A stretch of DNA of 64,000 nucleotides from Streptomyces sp. SID13726 (GTDB taxonomy: Bacteria > Actinomycetota > Actinomycetes > Streptomycetales > Streptomycetaceae). Under the pieces are notes generated by a model, which was given only the letters and a program-made list of their open reading frames with translations, had not been told where the DNA came from and made no database searches. Of the stretch, positions 7,715 through 16,627 are shown piece by piece. Location: the NCBI RefSeq assembly GCF_010548375.1, contig NZ_JAAGLY010000011.1, positions 219,734-283,733 of the forward strand. Reading direction: 5' to 3'. Position numbers and translations under genes: made by a program. Positions within the stretch are counted from its first letter, which is position 1. Each line of letters begins with the position of its first letter.

Positions 7715-9847
7715 GTGTCGAAGACCTCATCCGCTCCCCGCCGGGGACTCGTGACCCGCAACTGGCGTGTGGCCAGAAAGCTTCAGGCCATCCTGCTCAT
7801 CCCGGTGCTCGTCGCGCTCGTCCTGGGCGGCGTGCGAGTCAAACGCTCCGTGGACACCTGGCAGGCCGCCGACGACGCGGTGCGGGTGGCGGAGCTGGTG
7901 CAGGCGGCGAACAAGTACGCCAGCGACGCGATCAACGAACGGGACGTGTCGGTCATCCCGTTGGTCGACGGCGACCGGACGTCGAGCGTGGTCACCAAGG
8001 CCCGGGCGGTCACCGACGCGGACGCGAAGGCGTTCGACGCGGCGGTGGCCCGGATGCCGCGGACCCCGGGCCTGCTGCGCCGCGTCGAGCTGGTCCGCGC
8101 GGGCGAGAAGCAGCTCGCCGCGGTCCGCGCCGACGCCTTCACCGCGAAGCTGACCGGGGTGCAGACCGAGGAGAGCTACCACGCCGTCCAGCACCCGCTG
8201 ATGGAGATCTCCAACGAGCTGGGCTTCGGCAGCACCAACCAGGCGAGCTTCGGCCGCAGTCTCTACGCCGTCTCCCTGACCCAGGCCGCCGAGTCCCTGA
8301 TCCGGGCCATCGGCACCCACCTCCTGGTCGAGGACCGCGACAAGCTCGCCCAGGGTGAACTCCAGTCCCAGCTCGGCTCGTTCAGCTCCTACGTCTACCT
8401 CGAACAGGTCGCGCTCCAGGAGTACGCCGGTGCCGGCACCGATGCCGACATGGCCCGGCTGCGCAAGGCGCTGACCGACGCGGAGAAGCAGGGCAAGGAG
8501 CAGGTCCAGGCGGCGAAGGAGCGGGCCGAGGCGGCCGGCAAGACCTTCGTCGCCCCGCCGGACCTGGACACCATGGCCGCCGAGATCGCCTCCGGGAAGA
8601 CGGCCACGCAGCTCGCCGCGCGGGGCATCACGGCCGAGACCTTCTTCGCCGCCTCCACGCTGAGCTTCGACGCGTACCGCGGTGTCGAGGTGTACCTCAC
8701 CGACACCGCCCTCGCGGACGCCCACGACATCGCGGACGACGCCCGGCGGGACGCGATCGTCAACGCCGCGCTGGTGGTCGCCGCGGTCCTCGTCGCCTTC
8801 CTGCTCGCCGCGTGGGTGGCCAGGACCATGAGCAGCAGCATGCGGAGACTGAGCGCCTCGGCCCACGAGATCGCCGGACAGCGGCTGCCGGCCCTGCTGA
8901 CGCAGCTCACCCGGGACATCCCGGGCCGGGTCGACCCGCTGGTGGCGCCGATCCCGATCACCACCACGGACGAGATCGGCGAGGTCGCCCGCGCCTTCGA
9001 CCACGTGCACCGCGAGGCCGTCCGGCTGGCCGCCGAACAGGCCCTGCTGCGCGCCAACATCAACACGATCTTCGGCAACCTCGCCCGCCGCAACCAGTCG
9101 CTGATCGAGCGCCAACTCGCCCTGATCACCGGCCTGGAGGGCAAGGAGGCCGACCCGGACCAGCTGGCCAACCTCTTCAAGCTGGACCACCTCGCCACGC
9201 GCGTGCGGCGCAACGGCGAGAACCTCCTGGTGCTGGGCGGCGAGACCCCCGCCCAGCAGTGGGACCAGCCGCTGCCCCTGGTCGACGTGATCCGCGCGGC
9301 GTCCTCGGAGGTCGAGCAGTACGAGCGGGTGGAGCCGTCGGGGGTCCCGGAGGCGGAGATCCACGGCCGTGCGGTGACCGACCTGGTGCATCTGCTCGCC
9401 GAACTCCTGGAGAACGCCACCACCTTCTCCTCCCCGCACTCCCTCGTCCGCGTGACCGCGGCACGGCTGCCCGACGGCCGGATCATGGTGGAGATCCACG
9501 ACCGGGGCATCGGGCTGCCGCCCGAGGAGCTGGCGGAGATCAACCACAACCTGGCGAACCCGCCGACCGTGGACGTGGCGATCTCCCAGCGCATGGGCCT
9601 GTACGTGGTCGGACGCCTCGCGGACCGGCACGGCATCCGGGTCCAGCTGCGCCCGTCCGACGAGGGCCAGGGCACGACCGCGCTGGCGATGCTGCCCGAC
9701 ACCATCACCTACCGGGGCGCGGGAGCGCAGAACGACGACGACACCCTGGCCCTGGCGGCCTTCGCGGACGGCGGCTTCCCCGAAGGCGGTCCCGGGCGCG
9801 GTTACGAGTCGTGGGACGAGCAGCCGGCACCCCGGCCACGGTCCTGA
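7715..9847 (+). CDS. Nitrate/nitrite-sensing (NIT) domain sensor ATPase protein, conservon CvnA-like
   Basis: About 710 residues. An N-terminal membrane segment (AILLIPVLVALVLGG) precedes an extracellular helical region of about 300 residues of NIT type. A second membrane segment (ALVVAAVLVAFLLAAWVA) leads into a HAMP-like linker, the NIFGNLARRNQSLIERQL helix, and a GHKL ATPase domain with ELLENATTFSSP and DRGIGLPPEEL. The usual phosphorylated-His box is not evident, which is normal for this Streptomyces class. In-frame GTG codons occur at 7697, 7703 and 7715. I chose 7715 because GAGG lies 6 bases before it. Complete conservons carry three more small genes and a P450 after this one, but here the next gene is convergent, so it is an orphan. 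Confidence 0.88.
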   Translation: MSKTSSAPRRGLVTRNWRVARKLQAILLIPVLVALVLGGVRVKRSVDTWQAADDAVRVAELVQAANKYASDAINERDVSVIPLVDGDRTSSVVTKARAVTDADAKAFDAAVARMPRTPGLLRRVELVRAGEKQLAAVRADAFTAKLTGVQTEESYHAVQHPLMEISNELGFGSTNQASFGRSLYAVSLTQAAESLIRAIGTHLLVEDRDKLAQGELQSQLGSFSSYVYLEQVALQEYAGAGTDADMARLRKALTDAEKQGKEQVQAAKERAEAAGKTFVAPPDLDTMAAEIASGKTATQLAARGITAETFFAASTLSFDAYRGVEVYLTDTALADAHDIADDARRDAIVNAALVVAAVLVAFLLAAWVARTMSSSMRRLSASAHEIAGQRLPALLTQLTRDIPGRVDPLVAPIPITTTDEIGEVARAFDHVHREAVRLAAEQALLRANINTIFGNLARRNQSLIERQLALITGLEGKEADPDQLANLFKLDHLATRVRRNGENLLVLGGETPAQQWDQPLPLVDVIRAASSEVEQYERVEPSGVPEAEIHGRAVTDLVHLLAELLENATTFSSPHSLVRVTAARLPDGRIMVEIHDRGIGLPPEELAEINHNLANPPTVDVAISQRMGLYVVGRLADRHGIRVQLRPSDEGQGTTALAMLPDTITYRGAGAQNDDDTLALAAFADGGFPEGGPGRGYESWDEQPAPRPRS

Positions 9848-9882
9848 GCGGCACCCGGAACCACTGCTCAGGGCATGCCGAT

Positions 9883-9929
9883 GTGCCCGCGCCGGAGCAT
9901 CACGGGCAGGACGGCTCCGGCACGGGCAC
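9883..9929. terminator. Bidirectional hairpin terminator
   Basis: A 16-base stem with one mismatch (GTGCCCGCGCCGGAGC against GCTCCGGCACGGGCAC) and a 15-base loop, between the convergent sensor and SDR genes. There is no T-run, as is common in Streptomyces. Confidence 0.6.
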
Positions 9930-9947
9930 GCTTGTCGGGGCCGCTTC

Positions 9948-10868
9948 CTAGCCGCCGTACTGGTGCTTGAGGAAGGCTCCCGACCACGCCATCAGGTCGG
10001 CGGGGACGTAGTAGCCCTTCTCGTCGTTGATGGCGTCCCAGTTCCCGGCGACGTCCTCGATCGAGGCGGGTCCGCCCTCGTGGGCGTAGCCCTCGGTGGA
10101 GCCGATGAACAGGCGCGCGAAGCGGCCCGCACCGGCGGTGTAGATCTCCCCGCTGACCGGGCAGCTCTCGTGCGCGAGGTAGGCGACCATAGGCGCGACC
10201 GCGTCGGACGGCATGTACGGCTGTCCGGGCGCGGCCTCGGCGGGCTCCTCCTCGGGGCCGCCGCCCATGCGGGTCATCGCGGCCGGTGCGATCAGGTTGA
10301 CCTTGATGCCGTGCGGCTCCCCCGCCAGCTTCGCGCTGCGGGCCAGGCCGATGGTGCCGCCCTTGGCCGCCGCGTACGACAGGTTGTTCGGCAGCCCGAG
10401 CACTCCGCTGGACGTGGTCAGCACGACCCGGCCGTAGCCCTGTGCCACGAAGTGCGGCCAGGCGGCCCGCAGGGTGTTGAAGGAGCCGAGCAGGTGGACG
10501 GCGAGGTGGCGTTCGAGGTTGTCGAGGTCGACCTCGGGCAGGCCCGCCCAGCGGATGATGCCGGCGTTGTTGACGAGGACGTCGATCCGGCCGAAGTGCT
10601 CGATCGCGGAGTCGACGATCGCCCGGCCGCCCGCCTCCGTGGACACGTCGTGGGTGTCGGCGACGGCCTCGCCGCCGGCCGCCCTGATCTCGTCGACGAC
10701 CTGCTGCGCGGGCCCGGTGTCGGTGCCCTCGCCCTCCATCGAGCCGCCGAGGTCGTTGACGACGACCTTGGCGCCCCGGGCCGCCAGCAGCCGGGCGTGG
10801 GCCCGGCCGATACCGCGGCCCGCGCCGGTGACGACCGCCACGCGTCCGTCGAAGCTGAACTCGCTCAT
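9948..10868 (-). CDS. SDR family oxidoreductase (extended, 306 residues)
   Basis: A 306-residue short-chain dehydrogenase with TGAGRGIGRAHA for cofactor binding near residue 14, NNAG near 95, a Ser in TTSSGVLG and the catalytic YAAAK near 160. It is longer than a classical SDR (~250). The extra C-terminal ~50 residues (including STEGYAHEGGPASIEDV) resemble the SDR parts of peroxisomal multifunctional beta-oxidation enzymes, so it may act on a hydroxyacyl-CoA or on a cyclic alcohol. It is the last gene of a six-gene minus-strand operon with P450, ferredoxin and reductase. The ATG is at 10868. Confidence 0.88.
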   Translation of the reverse strand: MSEFSFDGRVAVVTGAGRGIGRAHARLLAARGAKVVVNDLGGSMEGEGTDTGPAQQVVDEIRAAGGEAVADTHDVSTEAGGRAIVDSAIEHFGRIDVLVNNAGIIRWAGLPEVDLDNLERHLAVHLLGSFNTLRAAWPHFVAQGYGRVVLTTSSGVLGLPNNLSYAAAKGGTIGLARSAKLAGEPHGIKVNLIAPAAMTRMGGGPEEEPAEAAPGQPYMPSDAVAPMVAYLAHESCPVSGEIYTAGAGRFARLFIGSTEGYAHEGGPASIEDVAGNWDAINDEKGYYVPADLMAWSGAFLKHQYGG

Positions 10869-10929
10869 GGTGACTCCGTACGTTCTCGGGCGGTGTCCGG
10901 CGGCTCCGGGCGCCCTGGGCTGAGGGGAC

Positions 10930-12168
10930 CTACCAGGTGACCGGCAGCTCGCTGATCCCGAAGGCGAGCGCGTCGGACGGGCGGAAGTCGAGGTCGTCGC
11001 GGTCGACCGCCAGGCGCAGGGTCGGGACGCGCCGGTAGAGGGTGCCGTAGACGACCTGGAGCTCGATGCGGGCGAGCTGCTGGCCGAGGCACTGGTGGAT
11101 GCCCCAGCCGAACGCGTGGTGGTGGCGCGCGTCCCGGGTGAGGTCGAGTTTCTCCGGCTCGGGGAAGGCGTCCGGGTCCCAGTTGCCGGCGGGCAGCGGT
11201 ACGACGATGCCGTCACCGGCCTTGATGTCCGCGCCCTCGAACTCGAAGTCCTCGGCGGCGATCCGGCGCTGTCCGAACTGCGCGACGGTGAGATACCGCA
11301 GGATCTCCTCGACCGCGGGAGCCACGTCCTTGGAGTCCTCGATCTGCCGCAGCGCGCCCAGCTGTTCGGGGTTGTCCATGAGGAGCGCGGTGCCCACCGT
11401 GATCATGGTGGCGCTGGTCTCGTGCCCGGCGATCAGCAGGATCATGGCGAGCAGGGTGGCCTCGGGGAGGGTGAGGTCACCGTCCTTGACGCGTCCGGCG
11501 AAGTCGGTCAGGACGTCCTCGCCGGGCTCCTCCATCTTCTTCTGGAGGAGTGCCGCGAGGTAGCCGCCGAGCGCCGCGTTGGCCTGGTTCTGCTCCTCGG
11601 TGGTCTTGTCGCTGCGGGTGGCGAAGGAGGCGTGCTCGTGGAAGAACTCGTGGTCGTCGTACGGCACTCCGAGCAGCGCGCAGATCATCAGCGAGGGCAG
11701 GGGGAGCGACACGGCGTGGACCAGGTCGACGGGGTTCGGGCCCGCGAGCATCTTGTCGATGAGGTCGTCGGTGATGCGCTGGATCTCCGGCCGCAGCGCC
11801 TCCATGCGGGGGCGGGTGAAGGGGCGCGTCATCATGCGGCGGATGCGCGTGTGGTCGGCGCCGTCGGCGTTGAAGATGGTGAGCGGGTGCAGGTGGGCGC
11901 TCTCCGCCATCGGCCGGTTCGGGAAGGGGAACCCGGGCAGCTTGTCGTCGGAGCTGACCCGGGGGTCGGACAGGATCGCGCGCTGCGCCGCGTGGCCGGT
12001 GACGAGCCACGGGGTGCTGCCGTCCCAGATCCGGCCCCGGGTGACGGGCGAGGTGTCGTTCAGGGCGCGCAGTCCGGGCGGCGGTGCGAACGGGCACTTG
12101 GCGTCCCGGTCGTCCTGGTAGTCGTAGATCCGCTCGTCGGGAGCGGGGTGGGTGGCGGCCTCGGCCAT
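10930..12168 (-). CDS. Cytochrome P450
   Basis: 412 residues with all P450 landmarks: the I-helix oxygen-binding motif AGHETS at 247-252, the ExxR pair Glu288 and Arg291, and the haem loop FGWGIHQCLG with Cys360 as thiolate ligand. There is no membrane anchor, so this is a soluble class I bacterial P450. Its own ferredoxin follows 35 bases away and its ferredoxin reductase comes before that, so the operon encodes a complete three-part electron chain. The likely role is the first hydroxylation of the compound this island degrades, with the SDRs next oxidising the alcohol (inference). The start ATG at 12168 has a GGAGGAAGA ribosome binding site. Confidence 0.93.
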   Translation of the reverse strand: MAEAATHPAPDERIYDYQDDRDAKCPFAPPPGLRALNDTSPVTRGRIWDGSTPWLVTGHAAQRAILSDPRVSSDDKLPGFPFPNRPMAESAHLHPLTIFNADGADHTRIRRMMTRPFTRPRMEALRPEIQRITDDLIDKMLAGPNPVDLVHAVSLPLPSLMICALLGVPYDDHEFFHEHASFATRSDKTTEEQNQANAALGGYLAALLQKKMEEPGEDVLTDFAGRVKDGDLTLPEATLLAMILLIAGHETSATMITVGTALLMDNPEQLGALRQIEDSKDVAPAVEEILRYLTVAQFGQRRIAAEDFEFEGADIKAGDGIVVPLPAGNWDPDAFPEPEKLDLTRDARHHHAFGWGIHQCLGQQLARIELQVVYGTLYRRVPTLRLAVDRDDLDFRPSDALAFGISELPVTW

Positions 12169-12203
12169 GGGTCTTCCTCCAGCTGTGGGGGGGGCTCGGC
12201 GGT

Positions 12204-12398
12204 CTATTCCTCGATGCGGATGGCCAGCGCGGGGCAGACCGCGGCCGCGTTGCGGACGTCGTCGGCCAGTTCCGCCGGGGGGTTCTCGTCGAGGACGACG
12301 ACGATGCCGTCGTCCTCGCGCTGGTCGAACACGTCCATGGCGGCGGACACGCACTGTCCGGCGGCGACGCACTTCTCCTCGTCGACGACAACCTTCAT
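12204..12398 (-). CDS. Ferredoxin, single 3Fe-4S cluster type
   Basis: 64 residues. The cysteine pattern CVAAGQC followed by a distant CP (AAAVCPALAI) gives three cluster ligands, with Ala or Gly where a fourth Cys would be. That is the layout of the 3Fe-4S ferredoxins that serve Streptomyces P450s. It is acidic and soluble. It lies between the ferredoxin reductase and the P450 genes, so it should carry electrons between those two. An AGGAGAGACCC stretch precedes the ATG at 12398. A related ferredoxin sits at 55427-55627 beside another P450. Confidence 0.93.
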   Translation of the reverse strand: MKVVVDEEKCVAAGQCVSAAMDVFDQREDDGIVVVLDENPPAELADDVRNAAAVCPALAIRIEE

Positions 12399-12415
12399 GG
12401 GTCTCTCCTGGTCGT

Positions 12416-13603
12416 TCAGTGGGTGGGGGCGGGAGCGGTCTCGAGGGCGTCGACGACCTCCTGGCGGCGCAGCCGGGTCTGCTTCGGCATGTTCCAGCCG
12501 AGGACACCGGTGACCCGGCCGTCGACGCGGTACCGGGCGACGAAGCGGCGGGCCGCCAAGTCGCCCTCGACGACGTCCACTTCGGCGTCGGCGGGCAGGA
12601 AGCCGTGGACCTGGAGCTTGGCGTCGAACTGGTCGGTCCAGAAGTACGGGACGGGCAGATAGGGCCGTTCGTCGCCGAGGATGCCGGCGGCGACGGCCAT
12701 GGCCTGTTCGGTGGCGTTCGTACGGTTCTCCAGGCGGACCAGCCGGCCGAGGTGCTCGTGGTGCCAGCGGGCCACGTCGCCGACGGCGTGGATCCCCTCC
12801 CGGGCCCGGCACCGGGAGTCGCACACCACGCCGTTGTCCAGTTCGAGCCCGCTGTCCGCGAGCCAGTCCGTGGCCGGTACGGCGCCGATCGCGACGACCA
12901 CGACATCGGCCGGGAGCACCTCGCCGGTGCCGAGTTCGACGCCGGTGACCCGGCCGTCCGCGCCGGTCAGGCCCGTGACTCCGGTGCCGAGCCGCAGCCG
13001 TACGCCGTGTTCGGTGTGGAGTTCGGCCAGCACGCCCGAGACCAGCGGGCCCACCTGGAGGGCCATGGGCGCGGCGAGCGGTCCGGTGAGGGTGACGTCG
13101 AGGTCCAGCCTGCGGGCGGTGGCGGCGATCTCGGAGCCGAGAACGCCCTCGCCGACGACCACCAGCCGCGAGCCGGCCAGCAGGTCCGCGCGCAGGGCGA
13201 GCGAGTCGTCGAGAGTGCGCAGCACATGGACTCCGGCCAGGGCGTCCTGACCGGGAAGCCTGCGGGCCCGTACCCCGGTGGCGATGACGATCGCGTCGGC
13301 GCTCAGCTCGTGCCCGGCCTCGGTGCGCACGGTCCGGGTCGGCACGTGCAGCGCGGCCGCCCGGTCGCCGAGGCGGAACTCGGCGTCCAGTCCGGCGAGG
13401 AAGTCACCGGGGCGCAGTTGGGCGCGGGCCGGCTCCCAGTCGCCGGCGAGGACCTGCTTGGACAGCGGCGGGCGGTCGTAGGGCGCGTGCGGTTCGTCGC
13501 CGAGGACCGTGAGCGCTCCGGTGTAGCCCTTGCGCCGCAGCGCCTCCACCGTGGCGAGTCCGCTCGCGGACGCGCCCACCACCAGGATGTTCTCCGTGCT
13601 CAT
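12416..13603 (-). CDS. NAD(P)H:ferredoxin reductase, FAD-dependent (BphA4/putidaredoxin reductase type)
   Basis: 395 residues. Two dinucleotide folds are visible: FAD site VVGASASGLATVEALRR near residue 8, and NAD site VVVGEGVLGSEIA near 150. The family's FAD-closing motif appears as GIHAVGDVARW near 275, and PPLSKQ near 47 is also typical. It shuttles electrons from NADH to the small ferredoxin encoded just downstream. Its ATG overlaps the stop of the preceding SDR gene (ATGA), so the two are translationally coupled. Family length is normal and the key glycines are intact. Confidence 0.92.
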   Translation of the reverse strand: MSTENILVVGASASGLATVEALRRKGYTGALTVLGDEPHAPYDRPPLSKQVLAGDWEPARAQLRPGDFLAGLDAEFRLGDRAAALHVPTRTVRTEAGHELSADAIVIATGVRARRLPGQDALAGVHVLRTLDDSLALRADLLAGSRLVVVGEGVLGSEIAATARRLDLDVTLTGPLAAPMALQVGPLVSGVLAELHTEHGVRLRLGTGVTGLTGADGRVTGVELGTGEVLPADVVVVAIGAVPATDWLADSGLELDNGVVCDSRCRAREGIHAVGDVARWHHEHLGRLVRLENRTNATEQAMAVAAGILGDERPYLPVPYFWTDQFDAKLQVHGFLPADAEVDVVEGDLAARRFVARYRVDGRVTGVLGWNMPKQTRLRRQEVVDALETAPAPTH

Positions 13604-14340
13604 ACGAGGTAGCGCCCGCCGTTCGTGCTCAGCGTCTGGCCGGTGACGTAACCGGCTTCCTCGGAGGCCAGGTAGGCCACGGCGTGGGCGACGTCCTCGG
13701 GGGTGCCGGCCCGCTTCATCGGCATGGTGGCGGCGATGGCCTCCACGTCGACGGGCCCCTGGCGGACCAGCGGGGTGTCAATGAAGCCCGGCGGCACGTG
13801 GTTGACGGTGATCCCCTTGTCGATGTACTCGACGGCCAGCGCCCGGGTCAGTCCGATGACGCCGCCCTTGGAGGCCGCGTAGTGGGCCATGGCGGGCGCG
13901 CCGGTCTGCGCGGACGAGGAGGAGATGTTGACGATCCGGCCCCAGCCGGCCGCGACCATGTCGGGCACGAGTTCCCTGGTGACCAGGAACGGTCCTTTGA
14001 GGTTGATCGCCATCATGCGGTCCCAGGCGTCCTCGGCGATGTCCGTGAACGGTTGGTAGGCGGTCGTCCCGGCGTTGTTGACGAGGACGGTGACCGGCCC
14101 GAGCTCCGCGCGGGTGCGGGCCGCCGCGGCGGCGATCTCTCCGGCGTCGGCGGCGTCGACGCCGACGGCGATGGCATTGCCGCCCGCCTCGTTGATCGCG
14201 GCGGCGGTCTTCTCGGCGCCCTCCGCGTTGAGGTCCCATACGGCGACCGCGGCGCCCTTGGCCGCCAGTACGGTCGCGATCCCCTGGCCGATGCCGCGGG
14301 CGCCGCCCGTGACGACCGCGACCTTTCCCTGAAGTGTCAT
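13600..14340 (-). CDS. SDR family oxidoreductase (classical, 246 residues)
   Basis: A classical SDR of typical length: TGGARGIGQG near residue 12, NNAGTT near 89, Ser in NISSSSAQTG near 140, and the catalytic YAASKGG near 155. The C-terminus SEEAGYVTGQTLSTNGG is the usual tail. It should be an NAD(P)-dependent alcohol dehydrogenase or ketoreductase. In this operon, with a P450 chain and opposite a Baeyer-Villiger enzyme, oxidation of a newly made secondary alcohol to the ketone is the simplest role (inference). It is second in the operon, 25 bases after the decarboxylase-like gene. Confidence 0.9.
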   Translation of the reverse strand: MTLQGKVAVVTGGARGIGQGIATVLAAKGAAVAVWDLNAEGAEKTAAAINEAGGNAIAVGVDAADAGEIAAAAARTRAELGPVTVLVNNAGTTAYQPFTDIAEDAWDRMMAINLKGPFLVTRELVPDMVAAGWGRIVNISSSSAQTGAPAMAHYAASKGGVIGLTRALAVEYIDKGITVNHVPPGFIDTPLVRQGPVDVEAIAATMPMKRAGTPEDVAHAVAYLASEEAGYVTGQTLSTNGGRYLV

Positions 14341-14365
14341 GCGTGCTCCTCGTGTGCCTGGGGCG

Positions 14366-14767
14366 CTATCCGGCCAGTGCGGCGCGGGCCGCGGTGCGGG
14401 CGGCCGTCGCCCGGGGGTAGCCGGCGTATCCGGCGGAGTGGTAGATGACCTCGGCCAGTTCGTCCTCGGTGAGGCCGTTGGTCAGGGCGATCCGGAAGTG
14501 GGTGCGCAGTTCCGTCTCGGCGCCGAGCGCGATCAGGACGCCCAGGGTGACCAGGCTGCGGTCCCGGCTGCCGAGCCCCTCGCGGGCCCAGAGGGCGCCG
14601 TACACGGTCGTCAGACCGATCTCGACGAGGTCCTCGCCCAGCTGCCCGTCCCGCAGGTCGATGTCGCCTTCGGGGAACACGCCGGGCAGCGCCTCCCGCA
14701 GGGCCTTGAGGCCCGCGGCACGCAGATCGGGCCCGACCGCGGGCTCCAAGACGTCGTTGTCGGTCAT
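14366..14767 (-). CDS. Carboxymuconolactone decarboxylase family protein
   Basis: 133 residues from the ATG at 14767, which has CAGGAG 6 bases upstream. The open frame extends further upstream but without a ribosome binding site. The all-helical CMD fold is recognised from LVTLGVLIALGAETELRTHFRIAL and EDELAEVIYHSAGYAGYPRA. The redox CxxC of AhpD proteins is absent, so this belongs with the decarboxylase-like or lactone-binding branch. It is the first gene of the minus-strand operon and diverges from the Baeyer-Villiger-type gene across two operator palindromes. It may process an intermediate after lactone formation (inference). Confidence 0.88.
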   Translation of the reverse strand: MTDNDVLEPAVGPDLRAAGLKALREALPGVFPEGDIDLRDGQLGEDLVEIGLTTVYGALWAREGLGSRDRSLVTLGVLIALGAETELRTHFRIALTNGLTEDELAEVIYHSAGYAGYPRATAARTAARAALAG

Positions 14768-14821
14768 ACGCGGCTCCTGCTTCGCGAGAAGGCGTCCATC
14801 GCCCTGAGCGAAAGTTAGTTC

Positions 14822-14833
14822 AACCGGTCGGTA
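14822..14833. promoter_or_regulatory. Palindromic operator AACCGGTCGGTA (shared island motif)
   Basis: On the minus strand it reads TACCGACCGGTT, matching the island consensus (G/T)ACCG-N2-(C/T)GGTC. It lies about 55 bases before the CMD start, where it could block the minus-strand promoter. The same motif recurs at 14890, 17510, 20757, 24832, 24865 and 30774. Confidence 0.7.
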
Positions 14834-14889
14834 CAATCAATACCTATTGATCGAGCCCATCGGCTCATCTACTCTCGCTCTCAATATTC

Positions 14890-14901
14890 GACCGACCGGT
14901 C
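14890..14901. promoter_or_regulatory. Palindromic operator GACCGACCGGTC
   Basis: GACCG and CGGTC arms with a 2-base spacer, inside the 12-base perfect palindrome CCGACCGGTCGG (14892-14903). It lies 46 bases before the Baeyer-Villiger gene start, 68 bases from the site at 14822. It is likely bound by the TetR protein encoded at 20889. Confidence 0.75.
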
Positions 14902-14947
14902 GGACAAATCATCCGGGAGCAGCAGCCCCTGTCACATTGGAGGGCAG

Positions 14948-16561
14948 ATGAACGGATCGACCGAGGTCGACGTTCTGGTCGTCGGAGCCGGTGTCACCGG
15001 CATCTACCAGCTGTACCGGGCCCGCGAGGAAGGCTTCTCGGTACGGCTGATCGAGGCCGGCACCGGCGTGGGGGGCACCTGGTACTGGAACCGCTACCCC
15101 GAGGCCCGCTTCGACTCCGAGAGCTACACCTACGGCTACCTGTTCTCCAAGGAGCTGTGGGAGGAGTGGGAGTGGTCGGAGCGGTTCGCGGGGCAGCCGG
15201 AGATCGAGCGCTACTTCAACCACGTCGTCGACCGCTTCGACCTGCGCCGGCACATGGTGTTCGGCGCCAAGGTGACCTCGGCCGTCTTCGACGAGGCGGC
15301 CGGCGCCTGGACCGTGACGACGGACGACGGCACCGAGCACCGCGCGCGCTACGTCGTCGCGGCGACCGGCATCCTGTCGGTGCCGTTCGTCCCGGAGATC
15401 CCCGGGCGGGCCGACTTCCGCGGCGACCAGCACCACACCGGCCGCTGGCCCAAGGAGCCGGTCGACTTCGCCGGCAAGCGGGTCGCGCAGATCGGCACCG
15501 GCTCCAGCGGGGTGCAGATCGTCCCGGCCATCGCCGACGAGGTCGAGCGGCTCACGGTGTTCCAGAAGGTCGCCGACTGGGCCACGCCCCTCAACAACGC
15601 CCCGATCACGCCCGAGGAACAGGCCGGTCTCAAGGCGGACTTCGAGTCGATCCGCGACACGCTCAACACCTCGGTGAGCGGGTTCCTGCACCAGATCACC
15701 ATGCGCTCGGGCCTGGACGACTCCCCCGAGCAGCGCCAGGAGTTCTACGAACAGCGGTGGAACGGCCCCGGGTTCACCAAGCTGTCCGAGCACTACTACG
15801 ACATGACGACCAACCCGACGGTGAACCAGGAGTGGTGCGAGTTCATCGCCGCCAAGATCCGGGGCATCGTCGAGGACCCGGACACCGCCGAGAAGCTGAT
15901 CCCCAAGGACCACGGCTACGGCGGCCGCCGACCGCCCTTCGTGACCGGCTACTTCGAGGCGTTCAACAAGCCGGGCGTCGAGCTGGTCGACATCAACGAG
16001 ACGCCGATCATCCGCATCACCGAGACCGGCATCGAGACCGGTGACGGCACGCGGGAGTTCGACGTCATCATCTGGGCGACCGGCTACGACTTCGGCACCG
16101 GCGCGCTCAACCGGCTGGGGGTGCGCGGGCGCGGGGGCCTGCCGCTCGAGGAGTACTGGAAGGACGGCCCGTCGACGTACCTCGGGGTCGCGGTCGCCGG
16201 CTTCCCCAACTTCTTCTTCCCCGGCGGTCCGCACGGCGCGCTCGGCAACAACCCGCGCTACTCGGGCGACCAGGTGGACTTCGTCACCGACGTCCTCGTG
16301 CACGCCCGTGAGCACGGCCATGACGTGGTCGAGGTGACCGACGGCGCGGAGCGGGAGTGGACCGACCTGGTCAACGACAGCTCGGGGCAGTCGTCGTTCC
16401 TCAAGAGCAGCTACTTCTACGGGGCCAACATCCCCGGCAAGCCGGTCCGTCAGCTGCTGAACCCCACCGGGCGGTGGAAGCTCCAGGAGCTGATCAAGGA
16501 GGTCGGCGCGAACGGCTTCGACACCTTCGGCTTCTCCAAGGCAGCCGGGCAGGACGCCTGA
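14948..16561 (+). CDS. Baeyer-Villiger-type flavin monooxygenase (cyclohexanone monooxygenase-like)
   Basis: 537 residues. The FAD fold GAGVTG is at 13-18, the NADP fold GTGSSG at 183-188, and the Baeyer-Villiger fingerprint FxGxxxHxxxWP is complete: Phe157, Gly159, His163, Trp167 and Pro168. GGTWYWNRYPEARFDSES near 42-59 is typical of the cyclohexanone/cyclododecanone group. Such enzymes insert oxygen next to a ketone to make an ester or lactone with NADPH and O2. GGAGG lies 4 bases before the ATG. It diverges from the P450 operon with shared operators, so P450 hydroxylation, SDR oxidation and lactone formation can be linked (inference). A hairpin terminator follows. Confidence 0.93.
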   Translation: MNGSTEVDVLVVGAGVTGIYQLYRAREEGFSVRLIEAGTGVGGTWYWNRYPEARFDSESYTYGYLFSKELWEEWEWSERFAGQPEIERYFNHVVDRFDLRRHMVFGAKVTSAVFDEAAGAWTVTTDDGTEHRARYVVAATGILSVPFVPEIPGRADFRGDQHHTGRWPKEPVDFAGKRVAQIGTGSSGVQIVPAIADEVERLTVFQKVADWATPLNNAPITPEEQAGLKADFESIRDTLNTSVSGFLHQITMRSGLDDSPEQRQEFYEQRWNGPGFTKLSEHYYDMTTNPTVNQEWCEFIAAKIRGIVEDPDTAEKLIPKDHGYGGRRPPFVTGYFEAFNKPGVELVDINETPIIRITETGIETGDGTREFDVIIWATGYDFGTGALNRLGVRGRGGLPLEEYWKDGPSTYLGVAVAGFPNFFFPGGPHGALGNNPRYSGDQVDFVTDVLVHAREHGHDVVEVTDGAEREWTDLVNDSSGQSSFLKSSYFYGANIPGKPVRQLLNPTGRWKLQELIKEVGANGFDTFGFSKAAGQDA

Positions 16562-16572
16562 GCGCCGTCGCG

Positions 16573-16611
16573 GGGCCCCGCCGGGATCGGATGTCCGTCC
16601 CGGCGGGGCCC
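16573..16611. terminator. Hairpin terminator between convergent genes
   Basis: A perfect 14-base stem (GGGCCCCGCCGGGA / TCCCGGCGGGGCCC) with an 11-base loop, 12 bases after the monooxygenase stop and 17 bases before the end of the convergent SnoaL-like gene. It should serve both directions. Confidence 0.8.
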
Positions 16612-16627
16612 TGTGCTGTCCGTGCGG

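Noticed and set aside
7715..9847. A complete conservon (cvn operon) with this sensor as its first gene
   Set aside because: The next gene is on the opposite strand, and no roadblock, DUF742 or GTPase gene follows.
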